Shown: positions 22,919 to 30,512, counted from the first letter of the stretch. The stretch is DNA of 35,091 nt from RGIG4097 sp964599875 (GCA_964599875.1 CAZRHE010000017.1:1-35091); one strand, 5' to 3'. Notes: generated by a model from the letters alone, not told the origin. Made by a program: numbers and translations.

Positions 22919-24931
22919 TTATTTGATGATTCCTCTGCGGTTTTCTTTCAACGACTTTCTGAAAGCGTTCAACTGTTCGTCGAGTTGCTCCGCGATTTCG
23001 GGACTGGTCTTCGCGACGTTGTATCCTTCCGCGGGGTCGGTGTCGAGATTGAACAGATAGTTCTTGTAGAATTGGTCTATGAACGCCGAGTTTTCGGAGT
23101 GCACGTTGTCGTAATACTTGAAGTCGTAAACGCCGTTCGGAGTTTCAACCGCCATTTGGATTCCTTGCACTTTGCCTCTCTTCATATAGTAGAGCGCGTC
23201 GTGCACGCGATAGTCTTTGGGGAGGTCCCCGCTCCAGAGATTGACAAGGCTGACGCCGTCTATAATTCTATCCGTCGGGAGAGCGTAATTATCGCCCATA
23301 ACGTAGTGGAGGACGGTGGGGAAGATGTCCGTGAGCATTGCGCTCGATTCAAGGCGTTTGGTGGTGGTCGTGCGGACGGTGCCGTCTTCTTCGACTATGG
23401 TGAGGTCGGAGGATTCGACTGCGGAGCCGCTACCGACGCCGCCGTTGGGATAACTGACGAGGAGAGGCACTTTCATGCCGCCTTCGAAAGTCGTGTTTTT
23501 ACGTCCGCGGAGAGAGCCCGTGACGCCCTCTCTGCCGGGGCCGTTGTCCGAAGTGAAGATGATGAGAGTATCATCATATATACCTTTTTCTTTGAGATTG
23601 TCGAGAATTTCGCCGAGTCCTCTGTCGAATTCCTCTATGCAATCGATATAGGTGTCGTCGGACGTATCGCCCTTTCCGTTGCCGTTGTTGTCAGAGTAGA
23701 CGGGATAGTGCGGCCACGGCGTCGTGTAAAACATAAAGAATTTATCGTCGTTTTCGACTGCCTTGTTGATTTCCTCGTTGACCTTATCCGTGAAGATACG
23801 AGTGCTTTCGGATTGGTCTGCGTTGTCGTAAGAAGTGCGGACTTCGGTCGCTTTGCCGTCGACTTCTTCAACCCAGTTGTAAGGAGTCATGTCGTTGACG
23901 TAGTAACTGCCGTAGAAATAGTCGAAACCTTGATTGGTCGGGAGATATTCGCCGTAGTCGCCGAGATTCCATTTGCCCACGCAAGAGGTGTAGTAGCCGA
24001 GGCTGTCGAGTGCTTCCGCAATGGTGATTTCGTCGCCGAGTATGCCGTCCACGTTGTTGAGGAATTGATAAGGATTGACAAAGTGAGTGATAGAATACGG
24101 GTCGCTTTCCACGGTGGTAGGGAAGATGACGTTGTCGAGATATCCTCTTGCGGCGTATCTGCCCGTAAGCGCGCTGAAACGAGAGGGAGTGCAGACGGGA
24201 GCGGACGCATAGAAGTTTTCCATATAAATTCCGTTTTCGCCGATGCTGTCGATATTGGGAGTGTTTATGGTTGCGTCCTCACTGCCGAGATAACTGTAAG
24301 ACGAAATGTCCGAATATCCCATATCGTCCATAAGGATGAAGAGGACGTTGGGGGAATCGCTTTTCGCTTTGTCGGGGGAGAGAGAGTTGAGATAGTCGTC
24401 GTGACCTTCCCACATTCTTTCGACGGTGGGGGTCAGGCGGAGATTCATAAAGAAGAAATAGACGAGAAGGGTGCCCGCCATAAGGAATGCGACGGTCGCT
24501 TTCACCGCTTTTTGTTTCTTGTTTTCGGATTTAAGGAAGCGGACGAGAATTGCGAGCGCGATAGGCACTATCGTCAGCACGAGATTCCACCAGAGGCGTT
24601 TACCGAAAGGCTCCGCACTCCATATCAGGAAGAAAAGAAGAGTTCCGCAGACAAGAGTCAGATATGACAGCCTAAACACGAAACGGACTTCCTTGTCCAT
24701 AAGCACGGATATGAAGATGAGCAGACCGGTTACGCAAGCAAGCACTATCGCGACGAGGGGGAAGAAGTTCCAGCCCGTTGCGAGCATGACTATCATAAAG
24801 CAATAGCAAATTCCGAAATAAATCATGTCGAAAGCAAGACGCTTTCTATTGCGTTTTACTTCTTCTGCCATGCGCGCTTGCGCGTCGTCCGCGCGGTTGA
24901 TATCGTCGTTAATAATATTCTCTTTTCTCAT
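22919..24931 (-). CDS. Membrane-embedded sulfatase with formylglycine site
   Basis: The 670-residue protein has five hydrophobic helices in the first 170 residues (for example FDMIYFGICYCFMIVMLATG and AVKATVAFLMAGTLLVYFFF), then an alkaline-phosphatase-fold sulfatase domain. Its metal motif is FILMDDMGYSD, its nucleophile motif CTPSR with Cys247, followed by ALTGRYAARG, and a further metal motif IIFTSDNGPGREG lies near residue 465. The catalytic part should be outside the cell. The five-helix anchor recalls LtaS-type phosphotransferases, but those use Thr, not CxPxR. It is presumably matured by the radical SAM enzyme encoded next. A promoter lies within 10 bases of the ATG and there is no ribosome binding site, so it is probably leaderless. 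The natural sulfate ester is unknown. Confidence 0.9.
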   Translation of the reverse strand: MRKENIINDDINRADDAQARMAEEVKRNRKRLAFDMIYFGICYCFMIVMLATGWNFFPLVAIVLACVTGLLIFISVLMDKEVRFVFRLSYLTLVCGTLLFFLIWSAEPFGKRLWWNLVLTIVPIALAILVRFLKSENKKQKAVKATVAFLMAGTLLVYFFFMNLRLTPTVERMWEGHDDYLNSLSPDKAKSDSPNVLFILMDDMGYSDISSYSYLGSEDATINTPNIDSIGENGIYMENFYASAPVCTPSRFSALTGRYAARGYLDNVIFPTTVESDPYSITHFVNPYQFLNNVDGILGDEITIAEALDSLGYYTSCVGKWNLGDYGEYLPTNQGFDYFYGSYYVNDMTPYNWVEEVDGKATEVRTSYDNADQSESTRIFTDKVNEEINKAVENDDKFFMFYTTPWPHYPVYSDNNGNGKGDTSDDTYIDCIEEFDRGLGEILDNLKEKGIYDDTLIIFTSDNGPGREGVTGSLRGRKNTTFEGGMKVPLLVSYPNGGVGSGSAVESSDLTIVEEDGTVRTTTTKRLESSAMLTDIFPTVLHYVMGDNYALPTDRIIDGVSLVNLWSGDLPKDYRVHDALYYMKRGKVQGIQMAVETPNGVYDFKYYDNVHSENSAFIDQFYKNYLFNLDTDPAEGYNVAKTSPEIAEQLDEQLNAFRKSLKENRRGIIK

Positions 24932-24940
24932 AATAAGAAC

Positions 24941-24969
24941 ATTTTAACACCTTCGACGGAATTTTTCAA
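24941..24969 (-). promoter_or_regulatory. SigA-type extended -10 promoter of the sulfatase operon
   Basis: On the minus strand TTGAAA (24969-24964), a 17-base spacer ending TGT, then TAAAAT (24946-24941). The predicted transcription start, near 24934, leaves about three bases before the ATG at 24931. Confidence 0.65.
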
Positions 24970-25328
24970 CAATAAATATCTTTCGCACTCCGCAAATTCC
25001 GACGAAAATCGACTTGTTAAGGTCTTTTAGGATAATATAACGGGACGGCTTAGCGTCGTCCCGTTATCCGTCCTTTCGCCATTTGTTGAGAATCTTCATA
25101 ATCGTGAAAATGACGGACGGTTAGGAGGTTGTGTCTTTTGTGCCGTCGTCGGCAAGGGATGGCGTATTGTTTTGCACGCTCCCTATTTAAGGCAAACGCT
25201 CCTTTATATATACTCCGCATACGAGCGGAGCAAGGAGCGTCCGTCCGTATCGGATGATTATATTGTGTTTAAGGAGTGAAATAATATCCTTGATTCGCAC
25301 TGTAAATTTTTGTAAACCACTCGTCGAC
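24970..25328. other. Structured intergenic region, possible RNA element
   Basis: No gene is seen. There are several dyads. GGGACG/CGTCCC occurs around 25041-25053. CCGTCC near 25050 can pair with GGACGG near 25115. A nested hairpin has outer arms ACGCTCCTT (25196-25204) and AAGGAGCGT (25232-25240) and inner arms CTCCGC (25213-25218) and GCGGAG (25225-25230). An AGGAGG near 25122 is followed only by a short frame of about 40 codons, which I do not accept. None of the hairpins has a U-tract. Confidence 0.4.
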
Positions 25329-25356
25329 TTGACTTTTTTTGTGAATGTGCTATGAT
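25329..25356 (+). promoter_or_regulatory. SigA-type extended -10 promoter
   Basis: TTGACT (25329-25334), a 16-base spacer ending TGC, then TATGAT (25351-25356). It drives the C_GCAxxG_C_C gene and probably the two genes after it. Confidence 0.75.
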
Positions 25357-25390
25357 ATCCGAATGGTACGCGCACGTACGCGGAGGTGTT

Positions 25391-25825
25391 ATGGACAGAG
25401 TAGAAAAAGCAAAGGAATTGTTTTCGTCGGGATACAATTGCGCACAGGCAGTCGCACTTGCTTATGCGGATATTCTCGATTTAGACGATGATTTGGTCGC
25501 GACGTTTTCCGCACCTTTCGGCGGCGGCATAGGCAGACTTCGCGAAGTTTGCGGAGCGGTGAGCGGAGGAGTTATGGTGATAAGCCTTGCAATGAAAAAA
25601 TCCACTCTCGTGCCCGCGGAAAAAGCGGAATTATATTCCTTGGAGCGTGAGTTTGCGGAAAAATTCCGCGAAAAAGCGGGAAGTATAATTTGCCGCGATT
25701 TGATTGCGGTCAACCCTCACGGCGACGTGCATAACTCTCACAAACCCGCGTGCAAGGACCTCGTCGGCACGGCGGTAGAAATTCTTGAAACAATGCAATT
25801 ATTCGGAGATAACTATGACAAGTAA
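25391..25825 (+). CDS. C_GCAxxG_C_C family (possible redox) protein
   Basis: The 144-residue protein matches the family named for its C-GCAxxG-C-C cysteine pattern: GYNCAQAVALAYAD at the start, GGIGRLREVCGAVSGGVMV in the middle, then IICRDL and KPACKDL. Members are common in anaerobes and are thought to be redox or metal-cluster proteins, but the reaction is not known. ATG 25391 follows GGAGG; the frame is open a little further upstream without a site. The stop overlaps the YhbY-type gene by 11 bases. The protein is full length and soluble. Confidence 0.9.
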   Translation: MDRVEKAKELFSSGYNCAQAVALAYADILDLDDDLVATFSAPFGGGIGRLREVCGAVSGGVMVISLAMKKSTLVPAEKAELYSLEREFAEKFREKAGSIICRDLIAVNPHGDVHNSHKPACKDLVGTAVEILETMQLFGDNYDK

Positions 25826-26105
25826 ACAAAGAGCAACCCTGCGTTCATACGCAATGGATTTGAATCCGATTTTCAATATCGGCAAAGGCGGAATCAACGA
25901 CAATATGGTAGCGGATATTATTTCCGCTCTCGAGGCGCACGAACTCATCAAATTGTCCGTTTTGCGTTCCAGCGAATTTTCCGCAAAGGAAATAGTGAAC
26001 GATCTCGCGGCGGCGACGGGCGCTGAACCCGTACAAGTCATCGGGAGCAAAATCGTCCTTTACAAGCGTAGCACGCGCGACGACGTAAAACATATAGAAT
26101 TCTGA
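25815..26105 (+). CDS. yhbY: YhbY-type RNA-binding protein (CRM domain)
   Basis: The 96-residue protein is a single CRM domain. It has the family start TSKQRATLRSYAMDLNPIFNIGKGG (key residues are the GKGG loop), then ALEAHELIKLSVL, and ends QVIGSKIVLYKRS. CRM proteins bind rRNA precursors and act in ribosome assembly. ATG 25815 lies inside the end of the preceding gene, with GGAGAT as ribosome binding site. The frame is open ten codons further upstream, but that part overlaps the preceding gene. It is followed by a small gene overlapping its stop by one base. Confidence 0.92.
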   Translation: MTSKQRATLRSYAMDLNPIFNIGKGGINDNMVADIISALEAHELIKLSVLRSSEFSAKEIVNDLAAATGAEPVQVIGSKIVLYKRSTRDDVKHIEF

Positions 26106-26287
26106 TGAGAAGCGAAGACAAAACCAAACTCAATCCCGTAGAAGAACCCAAAGAACCCCCGAAAACGGAGGCGGAAAAGCACGCCCGCGAAGAGTTAAAG
26201 CGCGCCCGCGCACAAACGCAAAAGTTCAAAAGGGACTATTTCGACTACTACGACGACGTAAAAGTGGGGCGTCGCGAAGACTGGTAA
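26105..26287 (+). CDS. Small charged hypothetical protein, 60 residues
   Basis: The small protein is dominated by Lys, Glu, Arg and Pro (KLNPVEEPKEPPKTEAEK), has one probable helix (ARAQTQKFKRDYFDYY) and ends GRREDW. Its ATG overlaps the TGA of the YhbY-type gene (TGATG), so it is likely translated by coupling. I do not recognise it. It may bind RNA or the ribosome like its neighbour, but that is inference from context. Confidence 0.6.
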   Translation: MRSEDKTKLNPVEEPKEPPKTEAEKHAREELKRARAQTQKFKRDYFDYYDDVKVGRREDW

Positions 26288-26623
26288 GATAAGAGATGTT
26301 AGGATAGAGTAAAGTTCGTGCCTAAGTATGTGTTGGTGTGTGTAAACAAGCAACAGAAGTAAGAGGTAATAGTGAAGAGGTAAGAAGTGTTGGCGGGACA
26401 CCCGCACCCGATTATACAAGTGCGCTATAAGTATCGTTTCGCTTACGCGAGATTCCCGCGCTTCGCTCGGAATGACAAAGAAAGTGTGTATACCTGCTAT
26501 ATTGTCATTCAGAGGAGTTCGTAGAACGACGAAGAATCTCCGGGAACGGCACCATATTAAAACAATTACTAATCATAGTACGAGCACTACGGTTTGTGAA
26601 GAAAGAGGACTTCTGTTTTAACC
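26288..26623. other. Intergenic region holding an inverted-repeat element
   Basis: The first 160 bases are purine-rich and show nothing I can name. An imperfect inverted pair (26448-26478 and 26502-26543) follows and is listed separately. The last 80 bases before the CDF gene contain no clear ribosome binding site close to the ATG. Confidence 0.5.
26448..26543. repeat. Inverted-repeat (REP/MITE-like) element
   Basis: The left arm reads GAGATTCCCGCGCTTCGC then GGAATGACA. The right arm, read on the other strand, begins GGAGATTCTTCG and ends GAATGACAA. Arms that start GAGATTC and end GAATGACA are the signature of a dispersed element found in many bacterial genomes. The arms are imperfect and about 23 bases apart. 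Confidence 0.6.
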
Positions 26624-27784
26624 ATGAAAGCGATTAGAAAATTATTAATCAAAGATTACGATAAAGTCGAAAAGACCGAAGTCCGTACGAGATACGGAAT
26701 CGTCGCGGGAATTATAGGCATAGTGTCGAACGCTATCCTTTTCGCGTTCAAACTTCTCGTCGGTATTTTGGGCGGAAGTATAACCATAGTCGCGGACGCA
26801 ATCAACAACTTGTCGGACGCGGGAAGTAGCGTCGTTACCCTCATCGGATTCCGTCTTGCAAGCAAGCCTGCGGACAAGGAACATCCGTTTGGCCACGCGC
26901 GTTACGAATACATAACGGCACTCATCGTCGCGCTTATCATTCTCGTCATCGGCGTACTTCTTTGTAAGTCGTCGATAGAGAAAATCATAACCCCTGAAGA
27001 AACCGTCGTCACCGTCTACACCTACGTCGTACTTGCTGCGGCAATCGTGATGAAGGTCTTGCAAATGTTCGTGTATCGCGACTTCTCAAACGCCATAAAC
27101 AGCCAAGCGTTGCGCGCGTCGTCGGATGATAGCAGGAACGACGTTTTGGCAACGACGCTCGTCCTTGTGTCCGCAATCGTCATAGATACGACGGGTGTAA
27201 ATATCGACGGATATATGGGCGCGGTCGTGTCGCTGTTCATCATAATCTCGGCTTTAATGCTCGTAAAAGATACGATAAACCCCTTAATCGGTGAAAAACC
27301 CGATTCCGAATTCGTGCGAAAACTCAAAGACGAAATCATGTCTTACGACGGCATTTTGGGCATGCACGACCTTATGGTACACAGTTACGGCGTGAATGCA
27401 AGTTTTGCGATTTGTCACGTCGAAGTGGATTCGGCGGTGCCTATCATGCAGTCCCACGACCTCATTGACACGATTGAAAGAGAGGTGCACGAAAAACTCG
27501 GAGTAACCCTCAATATCCACCTTGACCCGATAGATATTCACGACGAGGAAATCCCCGTTTTGAAAGAAAGGGCGGAGGCGATTTTGGGTGAACTCGACAA
27601 GGAATTGTCCATACACGATTTCAGAATTGTGAGAGGGATTTCTTTTGTAAACGTAGTCTTCGACGTGGTTATTCCTTACGATAGTAAAGTGACGCTTGCA
27701 GAGGTTGAGAAAGCACTCGACGCGGGATTCAACGTAGAGGGTGCGCCCGACAAATATTATTTCGTCGTCAGCATGGACAGATAA
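26624..27784 (+). CDS. Cation diffusion facilitator family metal exporter
   Basis: The 386-residue protein has six transmembrane helices and a cytoplasmic C-terminal domain of about 180 residues, longer than the simplest members. The helix-2 site is ADAINNLSD (an NxxxD pair) and the helix-5 site is SSDDSRNDV (a DxxxD pair). Zinc carriers usually have HxxxD at these places. Asn/Asp-only sites are known in manganese- or iron-type CDF proteins, so Mn or Fe efflux is the better guess. Histidines in the C-terminal part (HSYG, CHVEVD, HDEEIP) fit regulatory metal sites. It has no near ribosome binding site and no partner gene. A bidirectional terminator follows. Confidence 0.9.
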   Translation: MKAIRKLLIKDYDKVEKTEVRTRYGIVAGIIGIVSNAILFAFKLLVGILGGSITIVADAINNLSDAGSSVVTLIGFRLASKPADKEHPFGHARYEYITALIVALIILVIGVLLCKSSIEKIITPEETVVTVYTYVVLAAAIVMKVLQMFVYRDFSNAINSQALRASSDDSRNDVLATTLVLVSAIVIDTTGVNIDGYMGAVVSLFIIISALMLVKDTINPLIGEKPDSEFVRKLKDEIMSYDGILGMHDLMVHSYGVNASFAICHVEVDSAVPIMQSHDLIDTIEREVHEKLGVTLNIHLDPIDIHDEEIPVLKERAEAILGELDKELSIHDFRIVRGISFVNVVFDVVIPYDSKVTLAEVEKALDAGFNVEGAPDKYYFVVSMDR

Positions 27785-27799
27785 TCAAATCGATAAAAT

Positions 27800-27830
27800 A
27801 AAAATCCCGACTTTGCGGTCGGGATTTTTT
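27800..27830. terminator. Bidirectional terminator between CDF gene and rbr
   Basis: AAAATCCCGAC and GTCGGGATTTT pair around TTTGCG with A- and T-tracts on both sides, between convergent genes. Confidence 0.9.
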
Positions 27831-27840
27831 ATGTGGTTTA

Positions 27841-28386
27841 TTAGTTGAAGTATCTCTTAAGGAGTCCTTCGAATGCTTTGCCGTGACGCGCCTCGTCCCT
27901 TGCCATTTCGTGGACGGTGTCGTGGATTGCGTCGAGTCCTTCTTCTTTCGCGCGTTTTGCAAGTTCGAATTTACCGAGGGTTGCGCCGTTTTCCGCGTCT
28001 ACTCTGAGTTCGAGATTTTTCTTGGTGCTGTCGGTGACGACTTCGCCGAGGAGTTCTGCAAATTTTGCCGCGTGTTCCGCTTCTTCGAGCGCCGCTTTTT
28101 CCCAGTAAAGACCGATTTCGGGATAGCCTTCACGGTGTGCGACTCTGCTCATTGCGAGATACATACCGACTTCGGTACATTCGCCTTCGAAGTTTGCTTT
28201 GAGTCCTTCGTAGATGTCTTGGGGGACGTTCTTGCCGATGCCGACGACGTGTTCAGCCGCCCAAGTGCGATTTTCGATTTCTTGTTTGTTGAATTTGCTG
28301 CCGGGAACTTTGCATTGAGGGCAGAATTCGGGAGGGTTGGGTCCTTCGTGTACGTAGCCACAGACGGGGCAGATCCATTTTGTCAT
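27841..28386 (-). CDS. rbr: Reverse rubrerythrin
   Basis: The 181-residue protein starts with a rubredoxin-like domain (CPVCGYVHEG then CPQCKVPG) and continues with a ferritin-like four-helix diiron domain with ExxH pairs (EEAEHAAKF and ARDEARHGKAF). This domain order, reversed from classical rubrerythrin, defines reverse rubrerythrin, which reduces hydrogen peroxide and oxygen with electrons from NADH-linked carriers in Clostridia. It follows perR after 26 bases on the same strand, so it is probably in one transcript under PerR control. Confidence 0.93.
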   Translation of the reverse strand: MTKWICPVCGYVHEGPNPPEFCPQCKVPGSKFNKQEIENRTWAAEHVVGIGKNVPQDIYEGLKANFEGECTEVGMYLAMSRVAHREGYPEIGLYWEKAALEEAEHAAKFAELLGEVVTDSTKKNLELRVDAENGATLGKFELAKRAKEEGLDAIHDTVHEMARDEARHGKAFEGLLKRYFN

Positions 28387-28412
28387 AGTAGTATTCTCCT
28401 TGATATTGTATT

Positions 28413-28796
28413 TTATTTTGCGTTCAAGCAGTCCTTGCAGACTCCCTCGAACAGTATTTCGGTTTTGTTGATGACGGCTCCGTTGTCAAGCGCGGGGACG
28501 GAACAATCGTAATTCACGTCTTCGACTTTGCCGCATTTTTCGCAGAAGAAGTGCGCGTGAGTGCAGGTGGTTTTGTCGAATCTGTCGGGCGCGTCGGGGA
28601 TAGAGATGAGTCTTACTTTGCCGTCCGCTACGAGGTCTTTCAAAATCCTGTATACCGTGCCGAGTCCTATCGTGGGGATTTGTTTCCGCGCCTCTTCGAA
28701 GATATATTCCGCCGTCGGGTGATTGCACGCCGTCAGCACGATATTCTCCACGGTGCTTTTTTGTACTGTATTCCTTTTTGGTGCGACTTCTTTCAT
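28413..28796 (-). CDS. perR: Fur-family peroxide sensor PerR
   Basis: The 127-residue protein has a winged helix (ENIVLTACNHPTAEYIFEEA through GLGTVYRILKDL) and a C-terminal metal domain. The structural zinc pairs are CEKC and CKDC. The regulatory residues fit PerR rather than Fur: Asp in DRFD, the HAHFFC stretch and Asp in VEDVNYD. ATG 28796 is chosen because AAGGA lies just upstream. The frame extends to an ATG at 28823, but that ATG lies against an operator-like palindrome and has no ribosome binding site. It probably regulates itself and rbr in response to peroxide. Confidence 0.88.
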   Translation of the reverse strand: MKEVAPKRNTVQKSTVENIVLTACNHPTAEYIFEEARKQIPTIGLGTVYRILKDLVADGKVRLISIPDAPDRFDKTTCTHAHFFCEKCGKVEDVNYDCSVPALDNGAVINKTEILFEGVCKDCLNAK

Positions 28797-28807
28797 ACGT
28801 TCCTTAT

Positions 28808-28822
28808 TGATAATGGTTATCA
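28808..28822. promoter_or_regulatory. Fur/PerR-type operator box
   Basis: TGATAATGGTTATCA is a perfect 6-3-6 palindrome, close to the core of Fur boxes and related to PerR boxes. It begins a few bases downstream of the predicted perR transcription start, so binding would block transcription. Confidence 0.7.
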
Positions 28823-28833
28823 TTTACGATAAT

Positions 28834-28862
28834 AATATAATCCATATTATTTTTTTTGTCAA
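28834..28862 (-). promoter_or_regulatory. SigA-type promoter of perR-rbr
   Basis: A perfect TTGACA (28862-28857), a 17-base spacer and TATATT (28839-28834) on the minus strand. The predicted start is near 28827, next to the operator. Confidence 0.75.
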
Positions 28863-28906
28863 TAGTTTTTTCGATAATATTTTCAACTTTTTTAACGAGA
28901 GCGATA

Positions 28907-28935
28907 TTGCTTGCGTTTCGGGATTATGATATAAT
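28907..28935 (+). promoter_or_regulatory. SigA-type promoter of the FETNSSSTHA/radical SAM pair
   Basis: TTGCTT (28907-28912), a 17-base spacer and a perfect TATAAT (28930-28935), followed by GGAGG before the ATG at 28956. Confidence 0.7.
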
Positions 28936-28955
28936 CGATTTCGGAGGATAGGAAA

Positions 28956-29501
28956 ATGAAAAAAGTCGTCAGACGTAGTATTTTTGAAACGAACAGTTCG
29001 AGCACGCACGCGGTCGCGTTCGTCAATGAGAAGATAGGAGCGACGAAAGAGGATTTATATAGGCTCGGCGAAAAACCGAGAAAGATTTCCACTGCTTACG
29101 GCAAGATGGTTTTCTATTGGGGATTCGAGTGCGCGGAATATACGTACGAGAAGAAAGAAGTGCGTACGAAAAAATTGGAACCTCATATGCAAATTCTTCT
29201 CGACGAGTGCGAAAAGATAGCGACTTTCGATAGAGTAAAAACCGAAGAGTTGATGAGATCGTGCATAAACGAACCTTATTACCGCCACAACTGCAGCGGA
29301 TTTTTCGAAGAGGGCGACTTGACGGGGGATTGCCAGTGCGGAATGGACGAACGTAAAATACTTTCCACTCTCGGCTACACCCGTATTCTCGACGACGATA
29401 CTTATCGCGAATTCGTCTGCAAGTTGTTCTCACCCGAAATGGTCTTTTTGACAACGGAGTATTGGAACGGCTGTTACGAGATAGACGGAGTGGATTGCTG
29501 A
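28956..29501 (+). CDS. FETNSSSTHA-motif protein, likely partner of a radical SAM enzyme
   Basis: The 181-residue soluble protein starts RRSIFETNSSSTHAVAFV. The FETNSSSTH phrase recurs, from memory, in unannotated clostridial and phage proteins; the Ser-Ser-Ser-Thr-His run so near the start is its hallmark. The middle is charged and aromatic, and a cysteine-rich part follows (NCSGFFEEGDLTGDCQCG). No catalytic motif is recognised. GGAGG precedes the ATG. The gene ends 27 bases before a radical SAM gene on the same strand, so it may be a substrate, precursor or partner of that enzyme. Function unknown. Confidence 0.75.
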   Translation: MKKVVRRSIFETNSSSTHAVAFVNEKIGATKEDLYRLGEKPRKISTAYGKMVFYWGFECAEYTYEKKEVRTKKLEPHMQILLDECEKIATFDRVKTEELMRSCINEPYYRHNCSGFFEEGDLTGDCQCGMDERKILSTLGYTRILDDDTYREFVCKLFSPEMVFLTTEYWNGCYEIDGVDC

Positions 29502-29528
29502 CCTGCGTCGGCGCGTCGGAGGAGAAAA

Positions 29529-30437
29529 TTGGCAGAACTTTTTCAAGAATATCACAACGGAAATTACGTCGTCAGGATTTATTCCGACGGCACGAAAGAA
29601 CTCTTCACCGAAGAGGATGATTTTCGCGCGGATTTTCCCGACAGTATCGACCTCAAAATAACGAATAAGTGCGACCTTTGCTGTCCTATGTGCCACGAGT
29701 CGTCTACAATAAACGGACGGCATGCGGATTTTGATAAGTATCCGTTTTTGGACGGTTTGCACGCGGGGACGGAACTCGCAATCGGCGGCGGAAATCCCTT
29801 GACGCACCCCGATTTGAAACCGTTTTTGAGGCGGATGAAAGAAAAAGGCGTCATCTGCAATCTTACGATAAACGAAAAGCATTTGCACGCTATGCGCCCG
29901 CTTGTGGACGAACTTATATGCGAAAAATTAATATACGGACTCGGCGTGTCCCTGTCGCAGTATAAAGAGGAAACTTTCCGCTTTGCAAAGGAATATCCGC
30001 ACGCCGTTTTGCACGCGATAGCGGGAATTGCGGACGTAGAAACTCTCGTCGCGCGCGCGGATAGAAATCTCAAACTTCTCGTCCTCGGCTACAAACGTCA
30101 CGGCAGGGGAGAAGACTATTGGAGCGAAGAAGTTAAAGATAAAATCGAAACCTTTGAGAAGGCGTTACCCGCGCTTTTCGACGGATACGGAGTGGTGTCT
30201 TTCGACAATCTTGCTTTGACTCAACTTTCCGTCAAAAAGAAAGTATCCCCCGAAATTTGGGAAGAGTGCTTTATGGGAAACGACGGCAACAACAACTTAT
30301 ACGTAGACCTTGTCGCAGGAGAATTTTCCATCGCCTCGTCATCCGACAACCGCTATCCCATGCTTCCCACCGTCGAGCGGATGCTCGATTTCATCCATTA
30401 TCGCTATCATTCCCACGGCTGCTGCGACCCGCATTAA
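29529..30437 (+). CDS. Radical SAM protein of unknown reaction
   Basis: The 302-residue protein carries CDLCCPMC, which provides the CxxxCxxC iron-sulfur ligand set, within DLKITNKCDLCCPMCHES. AIGGGNPLTHPDL follows as the SAM-binding GGxP-type motif. The rest has the partial TIM-barrel pattern, and the C-terminus ends HSHGCCDPH with a cysteine pair but no full SPASM domain. TTG 29529 is the start because GGAGGAG lies six bases upstream. It is probably co-transcribed with the FETNSSSTHA protein gene, which suggests that the pair works together, for example in modifying a peptide. The substrate is unknown. Confidence 0.85.
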   Translation: MAELFQEYHNGNYVVRIYSDGTKELFTEEDDFRADFPDSIDLKITNKCDLCCPMCHESSTINGRHADFDKYPFLDGLHAGTELAIGGGNPLTHPDLKPFLRRMKEKGVICNLTINEKHLHAMRPLVDELICEKLIYGLGVSLSQYKEETFRFAKEYPHAVLHAIAGIADVETLVARADRNLKLLVLGYKRHGRGEDYWSEEVKDKIETFEKALPALFDGYGVVSFDNLALTQLSVKKKVSPEIWEECFMGNDGNNNLYVDLVAGEFSIASSSDNRYPMLPTVERMLDFIHYRYHSHGCCDPH

Positions 30438-30512
30438 ACTAATAATGATACGCGCGCACGCATAAGATAACCGCTTGGTTTATCGTTTATACAACGCATT
30501 AAACGACAAAAG

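Noticed and set aside
22985..24667. A 560-codon plus-strand open frame opposite the sulfatase gene
   Set aside because: The opposite strand has clear catalytic motifs; this frame has none and no start signal. Its length comes from codon bias.
25138..25256. A short plus-strand frame (about 40 codons) after AGGAGG in the structured intergenic region
   Set aside because: Only a TTG could serve as start, and the sequence coincides with the hairpin arms. It resembles no family.
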